Of a DNA stretch of 64,000 bases, positions 53,901 to 64,000 are shown one piece after another. The notes under the pieces were generated by a model, which saw only the letters and a program-made list of their open reading frames with translations, was not told the DNA's origin and ran no database searches. The DNA is from Gymnorhina tibicen (lineage: Eukaryota > Chordata > Aves > Passeriformes > Artamidae). The first letter of the stretch is position 1; each line of letters begins with the position of its first letter. The stretch spans positions 950,823 to 1,014,822 of the forward strand of contig VXAZ01001058.1 in NCBI GenBank assembly GCA_013399875.1. Reading direction: 5' to 3'. The position numbers were made by a program, and so were the translations under genes.

Positions 53901-54754
53901 CCCCAGGCACGTGTTATGCTGAAAATCCACGCTGTGGGAGTTCCCCCTTCGGGGTCTGGTTTGCAGTGGCCAAAAGAGCCTCAGCAGTGCCCTGGGAGGG
54001 ATCACTGCCCACGGGAGAAGGAGAGGTCCAGGGAAATGCTGCTCCTCCTGGGACAGCAGGAAAACCCAGCTGGAGGATTCAGCTGCAGTCTGTTCTGGGC
54101 TGGCTGGTGGCTCCTAAGCTGAGGAGTAGCAAAGCTGCACTTGCACCCCAGCATGGCAAAGGACGCACCAGGAATATTTAGGAAAAATGTGCTCAAAAGG
54201 GAGTGCAGCAATTCTTGGGTTTTAAATCAGGCTGGTTTTGCCCTTGGGGATTGTTATTGAAGGCAGAGCTGAGCAGCCCCAGCACGAAACAAGGAGGGAA
54301 ATTTGGGAGAAATCAATATACAGCATTCAAACTGCTTTCTTGTTTACTGTTCCAGACTCTTGCAAAACATCAAAACTAGAGAGGAAAGCTTAAAATACAC
54401 AGTGAACTTCATTATTACAAAGAAAAGTCTGACACAACAGCCACTGGAGTCAACAGAAAACATTTCACAGGCTCTCCTTGGGGCAGGATCGAGACTATAC
54501 AGAGCATTTTCCTAATAACGAGCAGTTGGAAATATGACCCTAGTTTTTTTTTTTTTCTCTAGGTGCAAGTCCTTTGATGACCAATTACAGACACAAAGAT
54601 ATGTCCATAAGCCCTGGGCTGACAGGGATGATTAGTGTGGACTTTAGGCAGAGATCAGTCTCACTTTAAGACAGCCTGCTGCATTATATTGCAATATATT
54701 CTGAAAAGCCACAAATAAGAACAAACAGTACCAAAACACACAGTAAATTGAAAA
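44921..54754. other. Intergenic region between TMEM132D and GLT1D1, second part
   Basis: This is AT-rich sequence without supported genes. It includes a poly(A)/poly(G) stretch near 45443-45466, a moderately GC-rich patch near 50040-50240, and a 14-bp palindrome TATATTGCAATATA at 54685-54698. An AATAAA on the - strand at 53883-53888 could serve a longer GLT1D1 3' end. Confidence 0.65.
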
Positions 54755-55590
54755 TACCCCCCCATCCCTTTTTATAGGTCTCATAAATCTTTTCATAAAT
54801 AAGTAAATCACAGAGGTACCAAAGGAACTGGCAGACTCAGAGGTAGTTTATGCAATGGAGCATCTCTTGTCTGTGAGCAGCCACTGCTCCCGGGCCCCGC
54901 ACAGCCCTGGCACCTGAGCCAGGCCTGGGCCACCTCCTGCTCTGGTCCCAGGGTCAAAAATGTAGGCACAGGAGTGCTGGGCCCCAGCAGCTGCTCTGCA
55001 GGGGCTGCAGGGGCTCAGGGGGCAGCACAGAACAGGCCCTGTGCTCCTCCCTTTCCCCAAGCACCAGCATTCCCTTTGCTTTGTGTGGTGACGGTGCTGC
55101 CAGCAGCGCTGCTGCTCTGCAGGAAGCTGTCAGGTCAGTAACTGAGTGCTCTGTGTGCCCTCTGGGCTGGGGCAGCAGTGGTGCTGGGTACCTGGGCTGG
55201 TCAGGTGCGTGGAAGAGGAAAGGAAGCTGCTGCCGCGGGAGGTTGGGATGCAGCACGGGCAGGACAGTTCCCAAAAGCTCTGTGTGGTGAGAGCTCCCCT
55301 GCGTGCAGGAACTGCTCTGCCCTCGGGGGCCTCCCAGCCAACAGCCGGCTCTGCTCCAGGGTGTTGTGCCCACCTCACACTGAGCCTGGGCTGGGCTGAA
55401 CGGGCACACAGGCACGGGGAGCTCAGCTGGGCGCCTGGGAGAGGCTGCAGCAGCTGAGCCCTTGGGATGTTTGAACAGAATAACAACGCAAGTCTGACTA
55501 TTTTTCTGAAGAGAACCCAAGAGAAACCCACACCTCGTCACACTTCCATCACTAAAGTGCTCTCCTGGCTATCAGCTGCAGTCGTGCCAG
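54755..55590 (-). other. GLT1D1: GLT1D1 3' untranslated region (extent tentative)
   Basis: This sequence follows the GLT1D1 stop codon on the - strand. A variant hexamer TATAAA (54771-54776, read on -) is followed by a G run and by GU-rich ACTGTGTGTTTTGG at about 54732-54745, a plausible downstream element. That gives a UTR of about 0.8 kb. A canonical AATAAA occurs only much farther away, at 53883-53888. The end point is therefore uncertain. Confidence 0.35.
54771..54776 (-). terminator. Candidate poly(A) signal of GLT1D1 (TATAAA variant)
   Basis: On the - strand TATAAA lies about 815 nt after the stop codon, with a G-rich then GU-rich region 10-45 nt downstream. It is a non-canonical hexamer, so confidence is low. 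Confidence 0.3.
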
Positions 55591-55737
55591 TCACTGGAGC
55601 CTCAGCACAAGGTTCTGGTAGGTTTTCCTTTCACCTTCCCACGAATGATGTTTCTTCATGTAATCTTTGGCCCTTGTTATAATTTCTTTTTCCATAATGG
55701 GGTCATTCATCAAACGCTTGGACAGCACAACAAACTC
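55591..55737 (-). CDS. GLT1D1: GLT1D1 terminal coding exon
   Basis: The exon encodes 48 residues (EFVVLSKRLMNDPIMEKEII to HSWEGERKTYQNLVLRLQ) and the TGA stop at 55591-55593. It matches the C-terminus of glycosyltransferase 1 domain-containing protein 1, a predicted GT-B fold enzyme of the group 1 (GT4-like) type whose substrate is not established. The helix-rich EFV-LxKRL-DP segment followed by Y-x6-SW is the usual closing helix of such folds. The acceptor is AG at 55738-55739 (- strand) after ATCTTTTTT. Compared with the human protein as recalled, it ends a few residues earlier and differently after the conserved TYQ motif. It is tail to tail with TMEM132D. Confidence 0.9.
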   Translation of the reverse strand, partial: EFVVLSKRLMNDPIMEKEIITRAKDYMKKHHSWEGERKTYQNLVLRLQ

Positions 55738-58700
55738 CTAAAAAAGATAAAGAAATTAATCAATTAAAATTTCCTTCAAAAAGTCCTAATGATACTGAAA
55801 TAGCTGGGATCTGTCCAACTGTGAGCCAATAGATGAAGCTGTCCTAAGTCATTTTTCAAGGTCAATACCATAATTTATTTATAAACAATGATCAATAAAT
55901 AGTAATTTTATTATTTTACACAGCCCACCAACTAAGACATTACAACTCAAATACAATTCCAAGAGTGTTAAGACAAATGAGCAACAAATTTAATGACACA
56001 AAAATTGTCTGCCTACCCCATGGCTGGAAACCCAGGCTGGTTATAAATTAATTGCCTGGTCTGCATGGAGGACAACAATCAGATGTTTGATCTCATCTCA
56101 GCTAAACTTTTATCTCATTGCTGCTGCGACATCTTCAGTGAATTTCACAGTAAGATTAAAAAAGTCACAACCTAAACACAGTGCAAAGATAAGAGCAGGC
56201 ATGCGGCAGCAGGCTCTTCTGGAGGGGCTGCACCAGATACAGCAGGGTTAGCTCAACAAACACCAAAAAAAGTCATCTATTCCCTTTAACTTCACTGGGC
56301 AAAATACCAGAGCTCAAAGATCACAACTGTTCCTCTGCCTCTCTCTCATTTACTTCTAGGCAAGAGAAACTGTGAACTTCAAACACGTGAAAGGAGATTT
56401 GATGTCTGAACTAATCTATTCTGAGCAGCTGGTCTAATTTTCTATCAAGAGACAACTTCCAATGCTTCAGCTTGATTACAAATGTGCTCAGATCTGTGCA
56501 AAATAGTGCCTTGGTTCAGCTCAGGAAAGCAGACAGCTCTTGTGTCAGTGGAAAATTAAGATAATGTATTACTACACAATTGGTAGTGAAGATGAGTGCA
56601 TGGGGACACGGGGGACAGAGAGGGTGGGAGAAGGAGATACATTATTTACACAGCCCGTCAGCTGTGACAGGAGATAAACAGGTAACACCACAGCTCACAT
56701 CAGCATTAGCTTAAGCAGAAAACTAAACCTGAGAATCTAAGTACGCAGAGTGCCTAAATATCTCCATGGATACGGACTGGGGGGTTAGCACAGAATGAGC
56801 TGTGCTGGGGCAGAGCTGGGCCGTGAGCCCTGCGCCCCGCGGCGCGGGGACATCCCGGTGGGCTCTGTGTCCAGCCCCCTGCCCGCCCGCAGCTGCCCTG
56901 CTGGGCTGAGTGAGCTGGCATTTCAGCCCCTTCTTGGGCCACGGCCCCAGAGCAGGGGTGGCAGCAGCCGAGGCTGTCAGAGCCGACCCCAGCTCCACGG
57001 ACGCCTTCCTCTGCTCCCCCGTACGCAACTGGGAAGGTGGGAAAGTCTCGCCTGACTTAGGCTGGCTCCATCCAATTGCCTGGATAATCACAGTAATAAA
57101 TACTGTTCACACTGAACTACATTCCAACTTCAATTTTATGCTCCTGTGGAGGATTTTATTTAAAGTAATGTTTAAAAATAATTTATGTAAATTACCTAAG
57201 AACAGAAGCAGCAATGTAACATTTCTTGACAGGTAGTCCTATTAGCATTCTTTTAAAATGTGGATATGGAGGACAAAAACTTGGAAACATGTAAATGATA
57301 GAAGAAATGAGATCCTTATTCATGGTTACAATACTTACAGCTGAGGATAATTTCAGGAAAAAATGCCAAACTGAGTCCAAAGCATAAAATTTGAGAAACA
57401 GCAGGAGAGAGAAAAAGCAAATGGAAAAATACCAGGAGATGGAGAGTAAGGACTGCTCAGCTTTATCCCTACTTCTTCTCCTAATCCAATGTGACCACCC
57501 CCAAGTCACTCGCAATCCGACTGGAAGCCACTGGGAAGATTCACTGTGACTTATCTGGGTTTCGCCTCGTACCCTTGGAGCAGCTGGCTTAGCTTGTTTT
57601 CAGGTTTGGATGCTCAGCTTTAGATAGCAGTAACTTCATTTTTCAGGTGTCTCCCCTAACTACAAGTGACTGGCATCTCAGCTGTGGGTTTGTGGTAAGT
57701 CCGAGGCCTGGACTGGCAGCATGCAGACACTCAGAACTCTGAGCTCTTTGGGAAAATCCAGCATTTCATTCTGCTTTCCCAGAAGCCTGGGGTACGTGAA
57801 GTAATTACAGGGAGGTAACACGTCTCCAGCAGCTGTTGTGCTGGATCTGGGCAAGTGATATTTGCACAAATCTTTATGCACTCCCATATTTTGTTGTAGA
57901 TGGGAAGTAAGCTTCAGTTCTGGTGAAAGAGGGGTCAAATTCACAAACTGCCTCTCAGTTATCAAACCTAAGGGTAAGAATGCCAGCAGCCCAGATGAAG
58001 GAGGTGAGATTCGTGCTAGCTTGCTACTTGGGGCCATCCATATTTCTAATAAACCTTTATTCCCACACAGGAGTGGGTATAATTAATTTACAGGTGGCAG
58101 CAACACAGTGTAAAAGTTGAGCCTCAGCAGTCACAACCCAGAAAAAGGGGAGAAAATCATCTCCTGTACACCCAGAAGCACTCTTACATCTGCCCTTTTC
58201 AGGGGAAGTACTCCAGCACAAACACAGGCATTTTTCAATAGCAATATCCACAATACAGTTTTCTCCTGGCAAATTGACCAATCATCCTTAAAGAAAATGT
58301 CAACTCCTCTATCTAGTACCTAAAATAAATCCTGTGTAATATTTTGCAGAGACACAGGAACACAGGTATCCAGGAGATAAAGCTGGAAAATGAGTGCACT
58401 GAGTAAAAAGAATGAATAATTCTTCAATTACCACGAGAGCTGCACCAGTGCCACAGCTCACACATAATGAAAATAGGATGCACGGTTAATATATTATTTA
58501 TATAATGAAAGTAAGTCTGCAATTAAACCATTTCACAGCTTCAGCAGACAGAAGGACGTGATTCTTAAACAGCAGCAGTGGCCCTGGGGAAGGCAGAGGC
58601 CAGGTGTGAGGGCAGAGCAGGGACAGCTGTACCTGGAGGCAGCTGGAGCCCAGCAGGAGCTGGCCCTGGGCACTCCCCAGGGCAGGGTTCCTGGGGAGCC

Positions 58701-60320
58701 TGAGCTGGGAATGCTGGCAGTGCCACGAGCGGGGTGTGAGGGGGCACAGGCCTGCCCACCTGGGCTGCTCTGGCCTGGAGCAGCCCTGGCCCAGGGATGT
58801 CACAGCAGGGCTGGTGCTCCCACCCCTTGCAGCGCTGCCTCTGCTCTCAGGGGCCGGCCAGGGCACGCTCGCTCAACCTCTGGCCATGCTTGGTCCCTCT
58901 CCTACTGGCTTCAAAGCTTATTTACCTCCTTCTCTTTATTTTAGGTCCTTCCGGGACCTTTTACAGACATTGAACATACAATTTTGAAACTTAGTCTGCT
59001 GAATAACTCTTTGTGTCTTCCCTTTTAATGTAGTTTTGCATTATTTATTGCCCCATTCTTACCTCTTACTTTTTTTATTTCAGGTCCCATTAACTCAGTG
59101 TCAAATATTCCATAAACTTGCAAATTCAAGCAGCAGCAGGATCAAACCATGATTTAAAAGTAGTGTGCGCAGTAATGTGCACAAATGATGGAGTGTGGGG
59201 AACAAAACGTTCCACAGCTTTCACTTTCAGATTAACTATTTCCATCCGAGTGCTGGCTCCAGTGACTGGCAGGGCTTTTGCTATTTCCAGCCAAATGCAA
59301 ATGTTAAGGATGGCTACAATTAGACACAACATTTCCTACTTTCCTGTAAGCCACAAAAGCTCACTTCCAGCAAGAAAGAAAGAAAAAAGCCAACAGCACT
59401 CACAATTTAAAACAATTCTCATTGCATAATGGTCAATTAATATCCCTCTCATTTGGCTTTCAAAAGACAGCAGGCTCACCTGCTCCTGTCCAAGGTACCA
59501 GCACTGCAAAGCTTTCCCTCCTCAGATCAGAAACAACGGGAAAGAAGCAAATCCAAAGAGGATCCACCTTCCAGAAACACAACTTGATAGCATGCATTAA
59601 TCGCACAGTCCACAAAGTAAATAAATAAGATACATTTCTACTTGGCAAAATTATCAAATGGTCTGTTCCAGTATGTTTTTTTAATCTGGAGTTGGATAAA
59701 ACTCTGAGGGAATCTTTTTCTGAGAGTCATGTTCCACAGCATACATGAATATGTAACAGCAAAGCCCTAATGCAGGAAAATACGTGAAATGAAAATTTCC
59801 AGCATTTAAATATGGGTAGTGTTCCCTCTCTCCTCACTCTTATTTAATTTCACTGAGACTTCATCCTAACACTTGATTTAATTTTAGTCATTAATTTCTC
59901 TAACTGAGCAATATCTTATATCTAAAAATACTTTACATTAACACTGACTGCTAGAAATTATAGAAAATGTGTCGTCTGAAACTTGAGGCTCATTCTCTTT
60001 TGGTGAGCTACAGCTTGTCTAACACAAGTTCCTATTTCAGTTACTACTTGAAGGGAAATCTGACACATCCAGAGCATCTCTTGCAGGGCTCAGTTATGGA
60101 ACCTTCAAACCCCAGAGCAACAAGTGGCTCTGAGCACTCAGACAAACATTCAGCAAGGCTGACACCTAGTACGAGCTCCCTGAACTGCAAACGGAGGGGA
60201 GGCAGCAGCACAGCTCCAAAAAGGAGAATCTGAGCAAAACTGCTGAGAGGAAAAGCCAAGTGTCCAGACAGACACAAGCCTGCAACTGAAAATGAACCTA
60301 AGGGTCCGTGGTTTTCTTAC
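55738..60320 (-). other. GLT1D1: GLT1D1 last intron (phase 0, about 4.6 kb)
   Basis: On the - strand the donor is GTAAGA (from 60320 downward) and the acceptor AG at 55738-55739. The intron holds two GC-rich patches (about 56818-57010 with CpGs, and about 58565-58870, GC-rich but fewer CpGs) and otherwise AT-rich sequence. No additional exon with GLT1D1 similarity was found. Confidence 0.8.
56818..57010. promoter_or_regulatory. Small CpG-rich patch in GLT1D1 intron (candidate)
   Basis: Under 200 bp of GC-rich sequence contains a dense CCCCGCGGCGCGGGG-type core near 56835-56850 and about 15-18 CpGs. It is below or near common CpG-island length thresholds. Function unknown. Confidence 0.3.
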
Positions 60321-60419
60321 CTGGGGATTTGAAAACAGCAGTCCTGTTTCCTTGTGTTTTATTATTGCTGCATTCCCAGGAATGTTCCTTGCCAGCACTG
60401 GAATTTCTAAATCCATTGC
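60321..60419 (-). CDS. GLT1D1: GLT1D1 penultimate coding exon
   Basis: The exon is 99 nt (33 codons), [20 protein letters not shown] to TGLLFSNPQ, in phase 0 at both ends. This is the C-terminal nucleotide-sugar-binding half of the GT-B fold, immediately after the usual E-x7-E region of group 1 glycosyltransferases (the preceding Glu residues are in the upstream exon, outside the window). The [10 protein letters not shown] and TGLLFSNP blocks are strongly conserved in GLT1D1. The acceptor is AG at 60420-60421 after CTTTTTTTATGTATTCCTCT on the - strand, and the donor GTAAGA starts at 60320. It joins in frame to the exon at 55591-55737. Confidence 0.92.
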
Positions 60420-63400
60420 CTAGAGGAATACATAAAAAAAGGCAACAACAGTTTATAAGGATTCCTGGATTTCGAGGTGCTAATGACAACAATTTTAACG
60501 TGAAAAGTAGAAACAATGACCCAAACGTCTTTCCTACCTCTCCAGTTTTTTAACTGAAAAATACCATGTCTAAGGTGATCTCCAGTGTGGAACTTCTTTG
60601 AAATATTTGCTTATAGTTCTGTTATTCTTGTAACTTTGAATACATTATCAGAGGCAAGCAATGCAGAAAGCCACTGGATAGCTGCTTCATCCTTTATTCT
60701 TTTCCACCTCAAAGTGGGCACTTTTGTTTCCTGTGCAAACTCCCAACACATGGCAGGCTTGAAGAGGATAAAATTAAAGTTCAGCTCAAAGGTTGTTACC
60801 AACTCCTTCCCTTACCGTGCATGAGAAGATCAGTTCAGAGCACACAAGGCCAGGGAAGCAGCTGTTTTCTAGGTCTATTCAAACACATTTTCCCCAGATT
60901 TTCTGTAACGTGCAGAACTCGAGACTTGTGGGCAGTTCAACAACAGTGCAGGGACCTTGGAAGGCGCTTGGCACTTCCTGCTCAGTTCTGATTCCTGACA
61001 CACAAAGCTGTGGGAAAGCTTTTGTTTTGAGATGCTCTGTGGGCACAGCCCTTGCTGGACTCGGAGCGAGCAGGGGCTGCAGGAGGGGCAGCGACAGCAG
61101 CTGGCTGAGCTCCAGCAGGAGAGCACAGGCAAGTTCTGCTCCCAGAACACGCTGTGCTTCCAAAGCACGAGATCTGCACAGCCCCTGGGACTCCTCAGAG
61201 AGCAGGGAACACGTCTGAAGGAGGTATTGGTGCGTGCCCATGGAAATAGGTGAGAAAGGAAGGGCGCTGGGGGTCTCAGCACACAGCGTTCCAGGCTGCT
61301 GCAGAAGCAGCTTCCACTCCAGGCCAGCAACCATTCCCCAGAGAGCACGGCTTCAGTTCTGAGCCTGCAAACCCTGGGCACTCAGCCCTGCTGCTCCTGC
61401 GTGTCCCCGTCTGAAGCTTTAATTACTATTGATGAAGTGGGAAGTCTGGAGATGCGCTGACTGTAAAACAGAAATATTCACATTGTGCAATTATCCCAGC
61501 GTCAAACGAGGAAGAAATTCACTCCCCCAAATCTTCAAGCTGTTTCATACCGATTCCCTGTCACTCCAGAGTCAATGCATTTTTAATTGCTGTCATTACA
61601 GTCCTGCATGAGGAGCAATTTTGCTTCAGTCCACACAGCGAGGAACAAAATTCCAAGGAGAAGACCATGATTTTTTATAGTTTGGACAAAACTGAAGAGA
61701 CAAATACCCTGGCTGATAATGTACAGGAGGGGGTTGCCGGGACTTTGCAACATATTTAATAACTTAAAATATCCAAGAAAAGCACTGTTAAAATCACCAC
61801 TGCAGGTGTATTAGTCTGAGCATAGCAATTCTACAGTCCTGGCATAAACATCTGCTTTGCAGCAGTTAGTGCTAAAAATAGTAACAACCCTTAATGGTAT
61901 AACCTGTTCTACACTTCGTATCAGAAACTACCAGGTTATCTGGGGGTAATTCAGACAGATTAATGAAGTGAACACAAACCAGAATAAATGAGAAATATAA
62001 AAACTACAGACTGGACTTCTGCATTTATCTAAGTGAATAAAGTTCACGTCTGGTTTTGAAAGCTACAGAGCTGATGATTGATTGAAGTCCAGCACCAAGT
62101 TTATATTTCATTTTCTGTAATTTCCAAACTCTAAAGGGAAAGACATTTGTTCTGTCTCAGACTTGGAGGGCAGTAACTGCTACACAAGAAAATCTTCAGG
62201 TCCCCAAACGCACAGGTACCAGTGAATTATAGCTACTGAAAGACAGAACAGATGGCCACGTACTTCAGATGCAGGGCTGCCTTTATACCACTGGTCTTAA
62301 ACAAATGGATTAGGCTGTAAATAATTACTGCACGAAGTGGCTTCGAATTTAATTTAGATACTTACTCTATTTTTAAGGAGTAAGAAGAATCATTTGCATT
62401 GTTGAAAATATGTATAATTTACTGACCTAGGTTCCAGGAATAATAGCATAAAACAACATTTTAGTCCATTGGCCATCTGTTTTGTTACATTATTTTGACT
62501 GCAAATGTGTTTCACTGCTCTTGCAGAAGGATGCAGGGTGTAAATTGAAGCTGTGGGAACGTTACCCAATAAGCATCTCCAGCCAGCAATGCAGGGCTGA
62601 TAGAACAAATACAGGGTTTATTTACTACTTTGTCTTCTGGATCGTCCCTCATTTTCTTCCTTCCAGCCTATGCATCTTTTTGTTGGCTCTTTTTTACTGC
62701 TTTACAACATCCCTTCATCTTTATTTCTTTATCATTTGCTATGGCTTTTATCCCAAACTGCTAGCCCTGTGCTTCACACATTGGCCAAGATTGGATTTTG
62801 CCTTCTAGCACAGCAGAGTCTGTCCAGCTTCCTTTTCTACAATGTTTTGGGGTTTTTTTTTAGTTGGCTTCCTTTTGGTAAAAGCTTAACAATGTAATGA
62901 CTTTTACAACAGTTGGGATATTCCTGAGAGCACAGAAAAAGTGCTCCAATGAAATGGTGGTGGACTCAAAACCTTTTTCTTAGCAGGAACGTAGGGAACA
63001 CATAAACCTCTCCAGCAGTGGTGCCTCTTCCACCATCACGTGCCCAGGAACGTGCAGAACTCCTGAGCTCTCAGAGGAGGAGATGCATTTTTAATGTTTG
63101 CCATAATGTTTGTTTTCTCTTCTTCAAACGCCAAACAGGAACAGATCAGTTACGGTCAGATCTGGGAGATACCAGACCCAGCTGACAAAGGAATTAGTGA
63201 TGGCTCCTAGCTCTTTCATACCTTGAGGCAGGTTGCACTAGATGTGATTATCTATTTATCTCATTTATCTATTATAGATTTATCTCGCTCTGAAATACTG
63301 GTTACAGATTCATGACCTTGTTAAATGTTGAGCTTCGAGGACAGTGAGAGTTGCATTTCCAACAGAAGCTGTTATCCCCAGCCTCGGAGCAGGAGGTTTC

Positions 63401-64000
63401 ATGCCCAGTCCTGTGCGTTGTTATTTAACCAGCTCTCAGCAGATGGCCCTTCCTGCTGCTGGCCACCCCGGGAAAGAACTTCACTGCACTGGACTGGCAC
63501 TTCCTGAGGGAGGGATGTTCACAGCAGGGTATTCTACTAGCACGTCCTCAAAGCCCACTGTACAGGTGACCAGCACACGGACACACAAATCCCAAACCCT
63601 CTGGACAGGAATCTGCACCGATTGTCCCGTCAGTCCCGAGCCTGCACAATGATTTGTACCAGAGCAGGCAGGCAGGCACTGCTGTTGCAGATGCTGTGGC
63701 TCTTTAGAGCCTTTCTGGTTTGCTTTGCTCCTGTCTCTCACTCCCTGGCACTCTGGGGAAATAAATCAGGTTGACTTTTGGTCAACTGTTCCATGAGTAG
63801 CCCTGAGGGGAACATGGAACTGGTGAGGAGGAGGTGACAGGAACTGAACTTCCACTTCCCTGAGTCAGTGCTCTGTACACCCCATCCCAGCCACACAAAC
63901 CCTGCCTGGCCAAGCCTGGAAATGTCACAGTCAGGAACTGCTGGAGCAGCTGCCTCCACCTCTGAGCACTGGCATTTTGGGATGGAAATACACGTTTGCT
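60420..64000 (-). other. GLT1D1: GLT1D1 intron upstream of the penultimate exon (partial)
   Basis: This sequence lies 5' of the penultimate GLT1D1 exon and runs to the end of the window. I searched the - strand for the expected preceding exon (residues around VNSSVSEGMSAAILE) and did not find it, so that exon lies beyond 64000. The contents are AT-rich with a short TTTATCT-rich stretch at about 63250-63290. No gene or repeat is supported. Confidence 0.7.

Noticed and set aside
60422..64000. Additional upstream GLT1D1 exon
   Set aside because: I looked on the - strand for the expected SSVSEGM-AAILE segment followed by a GT donor and found none. A chance GCTATTATTCCTGGA-like stretch near 62425-62450 runs into a stop.

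Overview
This is a piece of an animal nuclear genome, almost certainly from a bird. The recognisable genes are split into vertebrate-type exons with GT-AG introns. The interspersed repeats include CR1 LINE ends in the short, 3'-anchored form typical of birds and other reptiles. The gene order is that of human 12q24.32-q24.33 (TMEM132D next to GLT1D1), which in birds lies on a small GC-rich chromosome. The species cannot be fixed from the sequence. No operons, phage, CRISPR arrays or bacterial-type features were seen.

Left part (1-38.3 kb): five exons of TMEM132D on the + strand, at 804-947, 29497-29702, 30709-30982, 32341-32532 and 35392-36561. They join in frame into 661 residues, roughly the C-terminal 60 percent of a neuronal single-pass membrane protein: the later extracellular Ig-like part, a transmembrane helix and a complete cytoplasmic tail. 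The upstream exons lie outside the window. A 28.5 kb intron (948-29496) holds most of the repeats and two CpG-rich islands. The 3' UTR runs from 36562 to about 38255 and ends with a strong poly(A) site.

Middle (38.3-54.8 kb): intergenic DNA with no gene I can support. It contains a GC-rich, CpG-dense patch at 44.54-44.92 kb, a 31-bp tandem repeat and faint ancient SINE-like remnants.

Right part (54.8-64 kb): the last two coding exons of GLT1D1 on the - strand (60321-60419, then 55591-55737). They encode the C-terminal end of a GT-B fold, group 1-type glycosyltransferase domain. The two genes are tail to tail, with 19.0 kb between stop codons. Nothing suggests that they act together; they are simply neighbours.

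The most unusual DNA is a 152-bp unit repeated 2.9 times with one visible base difference, starting exactly where a CR1 fragment ends (22392-22837). Next are a G-quadruplex-capable minisatellite (26915-27097), a NAGNAG splice acceptor in TMEM132D, and overlapping PP1-docking-like and WAVE-complex-binding-like motifs in the TMEM132D tail. I did not find a clearly new biological system.
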